Shown: positions 46,769 through 57,529 of the stretch, in pieces
How positions within the stretch are numbered: position 1 is the stretch's first letter
Layout of the letters: each line of letters starts with the position of its first letter
NCBI GenBank assembly: GCA_947095535.1
Contig: OX352773.1
Span: forward strand, 1,860,001-1,924,000
Source: Poecilobothrus nobilitatus
Taxonomy: Eukaryota > Arthropoda > Insecta > Diptera > Dolichopodidae
Direction: 5' to 3'
Length of the DNA: 64,000 nucleotides
Program-made: the position numbers and the translations under genes
The notes under the pieces: model-generated
Databases searched by the model: none
Seen by the model: the letters and a program-made list of their open reading frames with translations, nothing else
What the model was told of the DNA's origin: nothing

Positions 46769-48302
46769 GAGCTAAAGGTGGCGTTTCAAATTTTGGATTT
46801 CCTGGTAGCCGGATATTTTTTCCAAAAACAATATTAGACGGTGTTTGACCTGTACAAACAATCATTGAAATAATTATTTTCAAAACGGACGATGAATCCT
46901 GAATTTTTAAGATATCATCTAACGTTTTATTTGTAGTCTTAATTCCAACATTTCCATCTTGAGCGTCTTGTGGTTACAATTGCAAATCTTTATCTTGATC
47001 TGCTTCCTTATTTTCAGTTGTTTCATTTTCCGTCTGTTGTTTTTCAACTCCTTCTTTTTCTGCGTTTTGTCTGGCTAATATAACTTGTTCTTTTTCTGCA
47101 CCCAGTTAGGTCCTCGTCACTATCAGGTATTAAGCAAACATCTACTGATTCTCCTTGCACTTCTTTTCAACATTTTCACTTTGCGTTTCAGCAATTTCAT
47201 TAACATTTTCCGTATCTGGCAATTCTGATTAGCTTACGTTGTCTACTTGATTGGAATTGTCTGGTGCATCCCGATTCCGAAGTATATTATTCCCGTCACA
47301 TTTATCTTTAACAGTATCTTGTGATTCTTCAATGTCTTTCTCGAAAGGACTGGGATCAGCATCTTCTGTTTCCATTGGCTCAGGATCAGTTGCTTTTCTT
47401 ATATTATCATAAAGTTGATCGAATTTGTTTTTAGATTGTTTAGATTGTTTATCATTTTCAGAAATTTCTCTTGATTTTTCTTTTTCAGATGCATCGGCAG
47501 TGTATTCAGCCAATTTCATTTCAATATCTTGAACATCATTTGTTTTTCAAGTATCATCTAAAGTGGTATCATTTGTATTGTGTTCTATATTTTCAGAAGT
47601 TTCTCTTTTCTCTTCAAACAAGTTACTGTTTTTTGTGGTAACTTCTACTTCTTTGTTTTTATCCTTGCCTTTTTCTGTATTATCTATTTTGTCATTTAAA
47701 GTTTCTGCAACTGCATTATTGTCTACATTATTACATATTTCTTTTCTACCTTCTTCGTTATCATCTCCAGGTATTTCTTTGTTTTCATCTTCAGCTTCGT
47801 CTTTATTTTCATCCTTTTCACAATATTTATTGCTTTCTGATGCATTTGAATCAACTTCCTCTTCTAATGGAGTAGCTCGTTCATCTTTAATTTCGCTTGT
47901 TTCATTATCTACTTCATCTTTTTCACCACGTTCATCTTTAACTACGGAAAGTGCATCTTCGAAAACCTTTTTTATACCTGACCTAATATCGTTTTTGAGA
48001 TTATTTATGTTGCACTGTATTGCTGATAATCCGCCTTTTATTTCACTCTGCATTGTTGTAATATTATTTTCCCTATTTATTGACATGAATTTCATTGATT
48101 CATGCTTCATTCATTTCAAAAACTACTTCTTCTACTTGGATTTCTTCTTCTGCTAGCGATTTTCTTAATCTGTTCAAAAAACATGCTTTCTGCCGTGGGA
48201 AACCGTGGGAAAATCGCGTTTTCGCAATTCCTCTTTTGTCTCCGCTACACTTAATTCTTTTCACTTTTTATTAACCATTTTTTTAAATCCAATACTTTTA
48301 AA
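46769..48302 (-). pseudogene. Internal region of nonautonomous gypsy-like element: gag-like acidic coiled-coil ORF
   Basis: On the minus strand, after the primer site, a short frame (about 48200-48110) with FLNRLRKSLAEEEIQVEE ends at a stop. It overlaps a 187-codon frame from 48110 to 47547, and a further frame runs 47519-47229. The proteins are highly charged (Glu/Asp/Lys/Asn), with a coiled-coil-like start (SEIKGGLSAIQCNINNLKND) and long acidic tracts. Related charged sequence continues to about 46980. This fits a divergent gag-type protein or a filler ORF. No zinc knuckle, protease, reverse transcriptase or integrase motif appears, and 1.5 kb is too short for a complete element. It probably depends on a relative for replication. 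The complementary Ser/Phe-rich frame is a shadow. Confidence 0.6.
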
Positions 48303-48319
48303 TTTCACTTCTGACACCA
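48303..48319 (-). promoter_or_regulatory. Primer binding site, tRNA-Leu type
   Basis: On the minus strand TGGTGTCAGAAGTGAAA lies two bases after the LTR end. It matches the complement of a tRNA-Leu 3' end (TGGTGTCAGAAGTGGGA, recalled) at 15 of 17 positions. This fixes the element's orientation as minus. Confidence 0.7.
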
Positions 48320-48321
48320 AT

Positions 48322-48790
48322 TGTTGCGTTTTTGTCGGTTCACAATTATTTATCTCTTTTCTAATAAATAATAACACTTTAACTTTATTTTTGCGGTTTA
48401 TTCGATCTTAACTTTATCTCATTCATATTAGAACTCTTTTCTATTTACAAAAATTGGCGACATTTATACAAAATTTCTTATATTCTAGAACATTACATGT
48501 TACTTTTCATTAATCTAGATAACTTATTACTAATACTAATACAAATATAATGTTATGTTAATGTTATTATTACTCTTAAAGCTAATATTATTTATTTCAC
48601 TTATATTTCTATATAGTTCTAGATTATTCCTATTATGTTCTAGATTATTTCTTTTCCAGATTGTTCTATTTACAACAGCTAATATTATTTATTTCACTTA
48701 TATTTCTTTTTAATTCTAGATTCCTACTGTGTTCTAAATAATTAGAGATTGTTGTCTTTACTACTTTTCTAGATTGTTCTATTTACAACA
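48322..48790 (-). repeat. 5' LTR of gypsy-like element
   Basis: Read on the minus strand it starts TGTTGTAAATAGAAC and ends CGCAACA, so TG...CA. Length is 469 bp. The region 48600-48780 contains repeats of CTAGATTNTTC and TTCTATTTACAACA that are missing from the other LTR. Confidence 0.75.
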
Positions 48791-49164
48791 ATATATTAAT
48801 AAAGGTGATTTATATCTGCTCTATTAACTTCACCAACGAAAGGAATTATGTACTTTTAAATTAAAGAAAAAATTAAACTTGGTTTTATGGTTGATATGAT
48901 TATCGTACATAAAGCTTGGTGTACTTAAAAATTGAAAAATATAAATTGATGTAGAAAAATAAATGAAAAAAGTGGCAGCATTAGTCTTAGTCACAGAAAG
49001 GTAGATATATGAACTTATTTAAAATATGATAATAATACATTTTGAACAATATTAAACATTAGTAATTTACTAGTTATGTACTTATTTGTTATATTATAGT
49101 GCACCTTCAGTTTAGGATTAATAATATTGGTTAGATTAATCTTTTAAACAATATTAAAACAATC
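48791..49164. other. AT-rich spacer
   Basis: Nothing recognised. Confidence 0.4.
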
Positions 49165-50035
49165 ATTTTTAAAAAACATATCACTAAAAACTTTTGAAAA
49201 ATTTGTTTATTTGTTTCAGTTTTCCCGTCCGTTCGTCTGTTTAAGAAACTTCCACATCATGCAGCAATGAAATTTTGACAGTTAATAGTTCGCGTTAAAA
49301 AATTAGTATTGTGGAACAACTTTTTTATGTAGTTCCACTCTTTATAATTTCTTATTAAATAACCTTTTTAATTTGTCGGAGGTGGGCTTAATCAATTTAC
49401 AGCGAGCTTATATTAAGAAGTTCTCAATGGTTTCAATTAGGAGAAAATACTGATTCAAGGTACTAATAATACTGATTCAACAGTCCTAAGCTGGCCTAAG
49501 TATGCATATGCAGCCAACCGACTTACCTACCTGCCCTTTATAACACAACAAATCAACTTTTAAAAGAGCTCAATTTTCAAATGCTTATAAGTTGAGTTCT
49601 GCTTAATATTTTTTCAAATGTACGACAGGACATTTTTTAGGTTTTATAAATAAATATATAAAAAACGTATAATTTTTTACAATTTAACTAAATATATAGA
49701 AAACGTATAATTTTTTGCAATTTAACATTTAAATTTACCGTTATGCGAAACGAAATTTTGCAAAAGTTTCTTTTCACCCTATCTCCGTGACGTTTTTAAT
49801 CAAATCATTAATAAATTTACCTCTGAAAAAAATGTGTACACTCCTTGTTTAGAATATATTAGTGGTTAAAAATTTTATAAATTCCAATAATATATCTCTA
49901 CATTTGTTAACTGCTTTTCTTAATTATAATAAACTCGAAAAGTAGTTTTCTTAATTATAATATCTAAAAAATTACCCTTATTATCTTTAGAAAATATGCG
50001 TCTTTAAAAATTTTTGGTTTTACGTACTTCCTGGT
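49165..50035 (+). mobile_element. Degenerate HINE-A/D copy
   Basis: TTTGTTTATTTGTTTCAG, CCCGTCCGTTCGTCTGTTTA, AAACTTCCACATCATG and GTGGAACAACTTTTTTATG are seen. A duplicated internal piece has ATATA.AAAACGTATAATTTTT twice near 49650-49715, followed by TTACCGTTATGCGAAACG. The 3' hairpin remnant TTTTTGGTTTTACGTACTTC is visible. About 60 bases at 49380-49530 look foreign to the family. Confidence 0.55.
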
Positions 50036-50610
50036 TTTTATTTTTTAGAAAATATTTTTTCTATGATTATAATAACTTTGTCTTTTTTGATTTCATATTT
50101 TTTCTTAAATATTCTAAATTGTTTTTTCTATTTAAAATTTTCACCTTTGTAAGTAACAAAAAGCCATTCACCTTGTTCCCATCATGTTTTAATAACAGTC
50201 GTAAAAATGCTTTTTTGTTTTTATTCAATGATTAGCGGATTGAAAATTTTTTTTCATTTCGACCTTAATAACTTGAATATTAATATTGAGGGTCAAAATG
50301 AACCTAAGAACTTTAAATAACATTAAATTTAATGATGATGGTAATGGTGATTGAATTTGTTTTTAAAAATTGTAGGTAAATAAAAAATTTTTTAGCATAT
50401 ATAAGAAAAAAAAAATTTCCATTAAAATCATATCAAATTAAAAATAATCTTATAAAAGATATAAGAATATATAAAGAGTGCACAACAAAAACTGGTTTTA
50501 AAGTAGAATAAATAAAAAATTAGACTAAATGAATAAAATTTAAGTTTTAATATTAATTGTACAGAAAAAAGATAATTTATAAATTTGTTATTATATAATC
50601 TGTTCAGATC
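50036..50610. other. AT-rich spacer
   Basis: No gene was recognised. The 73-codon frame near 50014 is Phe/Lys-rich and begins inside the HINE end. Confidence 0.35.
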
Positions 50611-51002
50611 TTTTTTTTTTTTTCCTAAGGGAGGTGGGAATCTTCCAAAGACACCAAGAATTATCCCTTGGTAGTGTCAGATTCTTACTGACTAAACCCA
50701 CCTCCCCCTTTTAGCCAATATAGTGGGATGAAACCCTTACCTGCGAACGCAGAATATTGGCTAGGGAGTAGGGATAGAAAAGGATAGGAAAATGGATACG
50801 GAAACATTGAATTGGGAGTGGGACTGTAAGGAAACAATGAATCCGCCTATTATTATTATTTTGCTAACAGTGACTAAAGCCGTCATAACAGTTACAACAT
50901 ATAGTACAATACATGAGGTAATTATTGAAGGCAACCCCCACTGCCACTGTAGCGGCTGTTATTATTGGTATTAATATTCTTATTAATATTATTATTATTT
51001 TA

Positions 51003-51116
51003 CTACAGAATCAGCGCCATCAGTGGACTACAACGTGCAGCAGTATATAATGCTATATATATAATTTCTGATAATACGTTACCTGCATGATATAACCAAA
51101 GATGGCTCTACTGTAG
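51003..51116. repeat. CTACAG...CTGTAG module, copy 1
   Basis: CTACAGAATCAGCGCCATC at one end and GATGGCTCTACTGTAG at the other are inverted. The middle has CGTGCAGCAGTATATAA and CCTGCATGATATAACC. Flanked by ATT repeats. Confidence 0.6.
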
Positions 51117-51194
51117 CAGCTATTATTATTATTATTATTATAGTTATTGGTTTATTTTTTTTATTACTATTACTATTATTATAATTATTATTAC

Positions 51195-51228
<34 letters not shown>

Positions 51229-51282
51229 ATTATTATTACAATTATTATTACTATTACTATTATTATTATTGTTATTATTTTA

Positions 51283-51372
51283 CTACAGAGTCAGCGCCAT
51301 CCGTGAATTACAACATGCAGCAGTATATAACACCTTACTTGCATGATATAACCAAAGATGGCTCCACTGTAG
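51283..51372. repeat. CTACAG...CTGTAG module, copy 2
   Basis: 90 bp, same module as at 51003 with the same inverted ends (CTACAGAGTCAGCGCCATC / GATGGCTCCACTGTAG). Confidence 0.6.
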
Positions 51373-51376
51373 CAGC

Positions 51377-51407
<31 letters not shown>

Positions 51408-51427
51408 ATTATTGTTATTATTATTAC

Positions 51428-51470
<43 letters not shown>

Positions 51471-51550
51471 ATTTTTATTGTTATTATTACTAATATTAAT
51501 TATACGATATACAATATTACGATATAAAAGTACTACATATTTTTTATTTA

Positions 51551-51623
51551 TGACCTGACCGGGGTTTGAACCCAAGACCCTTCGATTGAAAGGTTGGCGA
51601 CTTAACCACTTCGCCATGAGTCA
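51551..51623 (-). mobile_element. tRNA-derived SINE head (family S2), minus strand
   Basis: The minus strand reads TGACTCATGGCGAAGTGG, with A box TGGCGAAGTGG and B box GGGTTCAAACCCC, ending CAGGTCA. The 73 bases fold roughly as a cloverleaf with an AAT-like anticodon loop, but the acceptor stem has mismatches. Other copies exist at 51944 and 63681, each followed by the same body, so it is a SINE head rather than a tRNA gene. Confidence 0.7.
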
Positions 51624-51943
51624 GATCTTAAGTATAAATTCTAACGAAGAAAGAGATAAAGATATATTCGATTTTTGAAAGCAATATATGTTTAATATAG
51701 TGCATCAAAATTGAAAAGTGTGAAAAAATAATCCAAATTTTTTTTACTATAGGTATCATAAAACATTTTATTTAAACTCACCTTTTTAAAGAATAATAAT
51801 TTTTACAAAGAATAAAAAACGAATTTTTTACGATATAATAAAATATATGCATATCTAAAATACATACTATATCTAAATAAGTTTTATTATATCTAAATAA
51901 AATACAAAATATCAAGTCTGAAAATTCAAAATATCAAATTATC

Positions 51944-52040
51944 TGACTCATGGCGCAGTGGTTAAGTCGCCAAACTTTTAATCGAGGGGTCTTGGGTTCA
52001 AACCTCGGTCAGGTCATATAAATAAAAAATAAGTAGTAAT
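51944..52040 (+). mobile_element. tRNA-derived SINE head (family S2), plus strand
   Basis: TGACTCATGGCGCAGTGGTT, CTTGGGTTCAAACCTCGG and AGGTCATA, then AAAAATAAGTAGTAATTTC as body. It mirrors the minus-strand copy at 51.55-51.62 kb. Confidence 0.7.
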
Positions 52041-52159
52041 TTCATATCGTAATAATGTACATCATATAATTAATAATAGTAATAATAATAATAATAATAG
52101 TAATAATAATAGCAATAATATTAGTAATAATAATACAAATAATAATAATAATAATAGCT

Positions 52160-52248
52160 GCTACAGTAGAGTTATCTTTGGTTATATAGTGCAGTAAGGT
52201 GTTATATACTACTGCACGTTGTAATCCACTGGTGGCCCTGACTCTGTA
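52160..52248. repeat. CTACAG...CTGTAG module, copy 3 (inverted arm)
   Basis: CTACAGTAGAGTTATC at one end and GTGGCCCTGACTCTGTAG at the other; the reverse complement of copies 1 and 2 within the right arm. Confidence 0.6.
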
Positions 52249-52701
52249 GTAAAATAATAGTAATATTAAAAAAAATACTAATGCCAATAATAATAGATGC
52301 TACAGTGACAGTGGGGGTTGCGTTTAATAATTACCTCATGCAGTAAGGTGTTATATACTACTGAATGTTGTAACTGTTGTAACGGCTATAATCACTGTTA
52401 GCAAAATAGTAATAATAATAGGCTAATTTATTGTTTCCTTACAGTCCCACTCCCAATTCAATGTTTCCCTATCCATTTCCTATCCTTTCCTATCCCCACT
52501 CCCTAGCCAATATACTGCGTTCGTAGGTAAGGGTTTCATCCCATTATATTGGTTAAAGGGGGAGGTGGGTTTAGTCAGTAAGAATCTGACACTACAAAGT
52601 GCAAATTCTTGGTGTCTTTGGAAGATTCCCATTTCCCTTAGGAAAAAAAAGTATTATTTTGATTGCAAAAGACATATTCGAAAGGCAAAAATCCAATGAT
52701 T

Positions 52702-53620
52702 TTATCTAAAATAAATCCAATTCATCATCAGCTCCAACGACATGAGTTTTTTCTGCGTTTCTACTAAGGAATTAGAACATTTGGAATTAGAAGAAGGAAT
52801 TACTACATATGGATGAGCTTGAAGTTTAAGCTTGATAAAATATGGTGTTGGTTTTGAATGGACTGTTTCTTTTATGGACGGTGTATTCAAATCTGTTCGT
52901 ATTATATTGTTTCTTATGAACCATGGGTCATTTACAGTGGCTTGTAACACTTTTGATTGAAAACGTTCAACTATTTCTATACTTGAGTTGCTTGTAGTTT
53001 CCTATAGGTCAAGTCTGTATGACTTCATTAGTTCCAACATGGCTTTGTAAATCATTAATTTGCTATAAAATAGTGGTAGTTGCAGCAAAGCCTTATTAGG
53101 CAGTAAATTTGATTAAACTTTATTCTAAGTTTTTTCATATGAATAATTTGAGTTTTCCAGAGCAGCCCAGGTAGTCCAAATATATGTCTGAATATTTCAC
53201 TGATTCTAACTGTCATAGTATAGTGCATTGATAAATCTGACGACTAGCAAATTACCTTTGCATTATTCAAAAGTGTTGTGCAAAGATTTTGAGATGTTTA
53301 CCTTAATTCTCTCTATTACATTAAACAATTTTCAATTTTTATAAGATTTTTTTGTAGTCTGATTGGCATTATCGTCAAATCTATGTGTGATGCCAAATTA
53401 AAAATATGTTCTGCAAAAGTAGCTTCAATTGGTCAGCTGTGTAGATACGCTAAAGCACAGGATTTAAACGACTTACTTATCATACACCAATCTATAAAAT
53501 TTGACGTCGGTAGGCCTTTACGTACTTTGGACAGCACTGTAATTTGAGCTGATTTCCATTTTTAAGCGCAGTTTAGCCAAGTTTTAAAATGAATTATTTT
53601 TGAGTGGTATATGCTTCATG
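52702..53620 (-). pseudogene. LINE (Jockey-type) ORF2 C-terminal part, broken
   Basis: Read on the minus strand. Around 53600-53520 WKSAQITVLSKVRKG resembles the block before 'YRPISLL'. RIKVNISKSLHNTF follows near 53300. Then KALLQLPLFYSKLMIYKAML and TSNSSIEIVERFQSKVLQA lead to NDPWFIRNNIIRTDLNTPSI and KLQAHPYVVIPSSNS. This is the 'TASNSNIEILQRFQSK ... APWYV.N..I..DL..P.VK.EI ... HPN' order at the C-terminus of Jockey-clade reverse transcriptase proteins. The catalytic region is unrecognisable and stops abound. It is a different element from the LINE at 8.8 kb, whose C-terminal domain reads differently. It ends about 50 bases from the right edge of the foldback element. Confidence 0.65.
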
Positions 53621-53859
53621 TTCTTGTTTGATAACTCTTTAAAGTTTAAACATTCTTACATATAATCCGTGACAGCCTGTTGACTTTTTAAAAGAAAATA
53701 ATCTCAATATTTATTCATTTTCTTTTTCTCTGTATTTCAATTCTATGCTGACTTATTGATTCTAGGTTTTTTAAAAGTTTTTAATAAGATATTGTTGTTA
53801 TATTAATATAAAATAAATTAGAAACTGATTCTAAAGTTTAAATTTTTAAGAAAATACAT

Positions 53860-54066
53860 TTAATGGTATTTTTAATTTCTGTGGTGGCGCATCTTTCCAT
53901 AATTAACAGTATGGAAGAATGTCATAGCAAAAACGGTAACTTGGGAAAATGGTACGATTCCAGCACGTTTTGGTTGTACATATTTGCGTTGGCAAAGCCA
54001 GAAACCGCGGGAGACTGCACCAAGAAGAGCTTGTGGGCGCTTATTTATTTTGAATTCTTTTTTCAT
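53860..54066 (-). pseudogene. ATPsynF: ATP synthase subunit f (mitochondrial) pseudogene or decayed last exon
   Basis: Subunit f is a small single-membrane-pass protein of the mitochondrial FO part of ATP synthase. On the minus strand the frame reads PQALLGAVSRGFWLCQRKYV, then QPKRAGIVPFSQVTVFAMTF, then FHTVNYGKMRHHRN. This aligns with the C-terminal two thirds of insect ATPsynF (recalled pattern GAVSRxWWRWQxKYVxPKRAGIxPFxQ ... MTFFxxINYxKxxHHRNYKYH). The membrane segment is the VPFSQVTVFAMTFFHTVNY part. The tyrosine codon of the final NYKYH is TAA, an early stop. The following KYH and the natural TAA are still present at 53860-53871. Two conserved tryptophans are changed (FWLC). Upstream of about 54060 the similarity stops, without a clear N-terminal part. 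Either a 5'-truncated retrocopy or an isolated exon of a dead duplicate. No poly-A tail was seen. Confidence 0.8.
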
Positions 54067-56600
54067 TTTCTGCTTTTTATTTCCTTTTTATTCCCGTGAT
54101 TATTCGTTTCTTATTTTAAAAATAATTTATTTTATTTTTTGGAACAGTTATTTTTCACTTGTTTTATTCTAGATTATATTACATTTTTTGTAATTTGTAT
54201 TTTATATAATTTTTTTATTTATTTATTATTATTAATGAATAGTATAGATACATAAATCAATACATAAATAAAATTTTATTAAATTAAAAAAAAGTTGTGT
54301 GGCAGCTATCGAAACTGTTTCGCCAAACCAATCGAATTTTTCAAAGGTTAATTCTTATATTATAAAAAATATCGGATACACCACGAATTAAAAATTAATA
54401 TAAATCAAATTAAATTAAATTCGACTTATCACGTGGCATTCCAAAAACCTTTCTGCTTTTGTTTTCAAACGGACACTAAAGTTATTTTTTTACACATATA
54501 GTTATTTAATATGTGATCTATCCGATTTTTTATAATATGCAAAGGTTGTTGGCATAAAATTTAATTTATTTTGTCAAAATTTTAAATATCCAGCTTATAC
54601 TTAGTTATTCTAATATAAAAAAGAAGTTAAATGACAGCTATCTGAACCAACTAGAGTTAGACCAACCGAATTTTGAAGGAGGAGGAGTGAGGAGTGGAAC
54701 GAGCATCTATAAGTATGTGGAACTTTAACCCACTAAACACTACCTCCCTTTTTTGGCCAAACAATAGGTTATACGACTTTTATTACTCATATACTGCCTA
54801 TAGTCAAACCATCATAACTAAGTTTCTGTATAAACTGGGTATTTTAAATTTTTTAAAAACTACTAATTTGTTCTTTTTACTATACTTTAAAAATTCTTTC
54901 TTGAATTTGTACTTTAACAATTAGTAGTGCTAGTATAAAAATTAATTGATTTTATTTTCTTCAAATTGAAAAATAATTTAAATTAAAAATTAGAATAAGT
55001 ATTAAATTTGCAATTAAAACATTACTGTTTTCTTTAAACTAAGTGTTTTCACCTTCAATTCAGTTATTTTTTTATATTGACAGACTTTGTTCTTCAATAG
55101 ATTTTCTATCACTTTAATTTTAAAATTAAGTTTCTTTAAAAATTAAAATTTGAAACTCTAAATAAATTAAAAGTTACAAACTATAATGAGGAATCAGGAA
55201 TCCTTGAAATATACTGTTCAAATTTCGATTCAACTGTCAACGATGTTTTAAATTTTCGTTAGAAAACATTTTTCGTTTTTTGTTACAATTACAATACTTT
55301 GTTAATTTTTCGACAGTAACCATTCAATTCAATATCAGAATAACTATGTAAAAAAATATTTAAGTGGAACGTATCATGAATACAAATTTTACAATAAAAA
55401 GTTACATCTGTTCCTTACAATGTACGCTATCGGCCAGATCTACATTTAACATTTAAACATACAGTTAAAAGAGCGAAAGGAAAATTTTGTTTATTTTTCA
55501 AGGAAATCAAAATGGAAAGAGAAAATTAAATTTATCAAAAATTGACTGTTTTTAGTGTTTATGCTTTTTTTTTAATTTTCTCGTAACCAATTTATAAACA
55601 AGTTAAGAATCACAAAAAAAAAAAACTTTTTCGGAGTATAACATGCACACTTTATTGAACTCAATTTTTCATACCCAAGTGAAAAATAATAATAATTTCC
55701 ATAATAACAAGGATATGAATTGTCCTACCTTAATTTCCTTTTTATTTTATTTTTCCTTTTTGTTTTACAAGCAAAAGACAGAGAGAGAAAATAATAATTT
55801 TATTTAAAAAAATAAAAACAATATGACATAAAATTTTAAGTGACACTGACAGGTCTCTATGGGAGTTTTTTTCTTTGAATGCTTTTGTTTTTTATATCTG
55901 CGTTAACACTGGGAATAAAAGTTTAAATTACATTTTAGTACCATTACAGAAAATTTAATTTAAAAAAAAAAACCTGAAAAAAATTAAATAAATTGTAAAG
56001 TTTGTAGACAAGTTAATTTTGTAGGTGGCTCAAAAAACAACAGAAGAGTCAAAAAAAATCTGTAATAAAAATAAATATAACAACAATAATTTTACAGATT
56101 ATATAATGCAAATATACATATACAGATGCTAGCTTTATACAAATAATTTTGATAATTAAATACATATTCAAATATGAAAATATGTATATGTATTTCGTTA
56201 AATATTGAATTTATTACTATAAATAACTTATTTATTTTTTTATTTTCAATCTCACCTTATGGTAAAATTAAAAATACATTAAACCCAAAACAAAGTGGAA
56301 TATTTTTGTTTTAATTAAATAACATGTTTTAATTATAATTTATCGTAATTCATATTTCATTAAAAAATGTTAAAGAAGATAATTATTATTACAAATATGA
56401 AATAATAAAAATTAAAATGAATTTATCTAATTAATTTTATATACCTTTAATTGTTTTGTTCTATTTGTAACCAATATAACAATATTCTAAACTTACTTTA
56501 TTTTCTAATACTTTTTGATAATTTTCTCAATAGTTTTTTATTAAAACTTTTTGGTATACTTTTGGTACATTAGGTGCATTGTCCGATCTTTCTCTACATG
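54067..56600. other. Long AT-rich stretch without genes
   Basis: At 54296-54345 (GTGGCAGCTATCGAAAC, CCAAACCAATCGAATTTTTC) and 54630-54680 (TGACAGCTATCTGAACC, GACCAACCGAATTTTG) there are inverted fragments of HINE-C units. The patch at 54680-54780 is slightly GC-richer, with no motif. The rest is featureless. Confidence 0.4.
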
Positions 56601-56660
56601 GATCCGACTAAGCGATGGGGACACTAATAGTTTTAAAAAGCCCAAATTAATGGAACAACT

Positions 56661-56776
56661 TGCTGAACGAGCTGTAGCTCCTATTTTTTTTGAAACTACG
56701 GAACCAAAGCTTTGACAAGAATTAAATGGTTCTAGCAACTCCTTTACCTAGTATCAATTTTGGGTTATGAAAAAAA
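56661..56776. repeat. 116-bp block identical to 59445-59560
   Basis: From TGCTGAACGAGCTGTAGCTC to TGGGTTATGAAAAAAA every base matches the second copy. In this copy the plus strand just upstream reads LMEQLAERAVAPIFFETTEP before a stop, which looks like decayed coding sequence but is unassigned. Confidence 0.8.
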
Positions 56777-56879
56777 TTGGTGAGGTAAACGCCATAAAGT
56801 ATAAAAATTTCATATAATATATGAAAATGCATTTTAAATAAAGAAATTATTATTATTGAAATACGTACCTATGTATGTA

Positions 56880-57245
56880 CGTATGAAAAAAGTTTAAGAG
56901 GATTTTTAAAGTTAGTTACAAAATCCGGGTTTTAATCATTTGTTTAGAGGAAGTTAAGAGGCGGCAGCCCCCACTTTTTGAAGTATTTTATTGTTGAAAT
57001 ACATACATATATGAAAATATAATTATAAGAGATATTATTTTTAGTTACAGAAGATAAGGTTACATACGCGTTCCTAGAATATGTATGCGCATGTATATAT
57101 CAGATTCTGAATTAGCAGAGATTTTACAGTTGGATACCATATCAGCGTTATGCGCTTTTTCAAGAATATGCATATAGCGAAATTCTGAATTAGAAATGTT
57201 TTTACTCAACACTCAATAATTTTTGGAAAAAGCAGAAATAACCGA
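56880..57245 (+). repeat. Family G degenerate units
   Basis: Repeats of AGATTCTGAATTAG, TTTTA.AGTT, AAAATC.GGGTT and a TTTTT.AGAATAT end, as in 61.36-61.69 kb. They are interrupted by ATACATACATAT simple sequence. Confidence 0.45.
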
Positions 57246-57529
57246 AATAATAAAAAATGTTTGGGAATAATAAAAATTTATTAATAGATTTAGAAAAATA
57301 TAATATATTTGTGTATTCTAAGAAAAGGTGAATTGTTTTATTTTTTATTTTAAATTTTTTTTAAATTCTATTAATTTACTCTTACGGGTACTCTTCCGAA
57401 TTTCCTCTTTCGTATCTACGCTTTAGAGACCTCCACCTACTCTCAATAGTTTGCATTTCCAAACAAATTATAAAATAATTTTGTAGAAGCTTGCACAGTT
57501 TGTAAAATAATTTTGTATGTAATAAATGT
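57246..57529. other. AT-rich spacer with a small complex patch
   Basis: 57380-57465 (ACGGGTACTCTTCCGAATTT, CTACGCTTTAGAGACCTCC) is unlike its flanks. It is not assigned. Confidence 0.3.

Larger units (their letters stand above)
50611..52650. mobile_element. Large foldback element with divergent tRNA-SINE heads
   Basis: The outer ends are inverted: TTTTTTTTCCTAAGGGAGGT at 50613 and the complement of TCCCTTAGGAAAAAAAA at 52634-52650. Arms match inward for several hundred bases: GGGAATCTTCCAAAGACACC, GTCAGATTCTTACTGACTAAACC, AATATTGGCTAGGGAGTAGGG, AATTGGGAGTGGGACTGTAAG and their complements. The inner ends are tRNA-like heads on opposite strands (51551-51623 minus, 51944-52016 plus), separated by about 320 bases of unrelated spacer. 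Between head and outer arm lie ATT/AAT microsatellites and a recurring 90-110-base module. Tyr- or Asn-repeat frames here come from the microsatellite. The element encodes nothing. Confidence 0.75.

Noticed and set aside
47563..48156. 197-codon plus-strand Ser/Phe/Leu-rich frame
   Set aside because: Shadow of the acidic minus-strand ORF; LTR orientation and primer site fix the element on the minus strand.
51147..51527. 126-codon frame rich in Tyr/Asn then Ile, and the opposite Asn-rich frame
   Set aside because: Direct translation of the ATT/AAT microsatellite inside the foldback element; no protein is implied.
51551..51623. Functional tRNA gene (AAT anticodon-like)
   Set aside because: Acceptor stem mismatches, an attached body, and repeated copies with the same tail at 51944 and 63681 show a SINE head.
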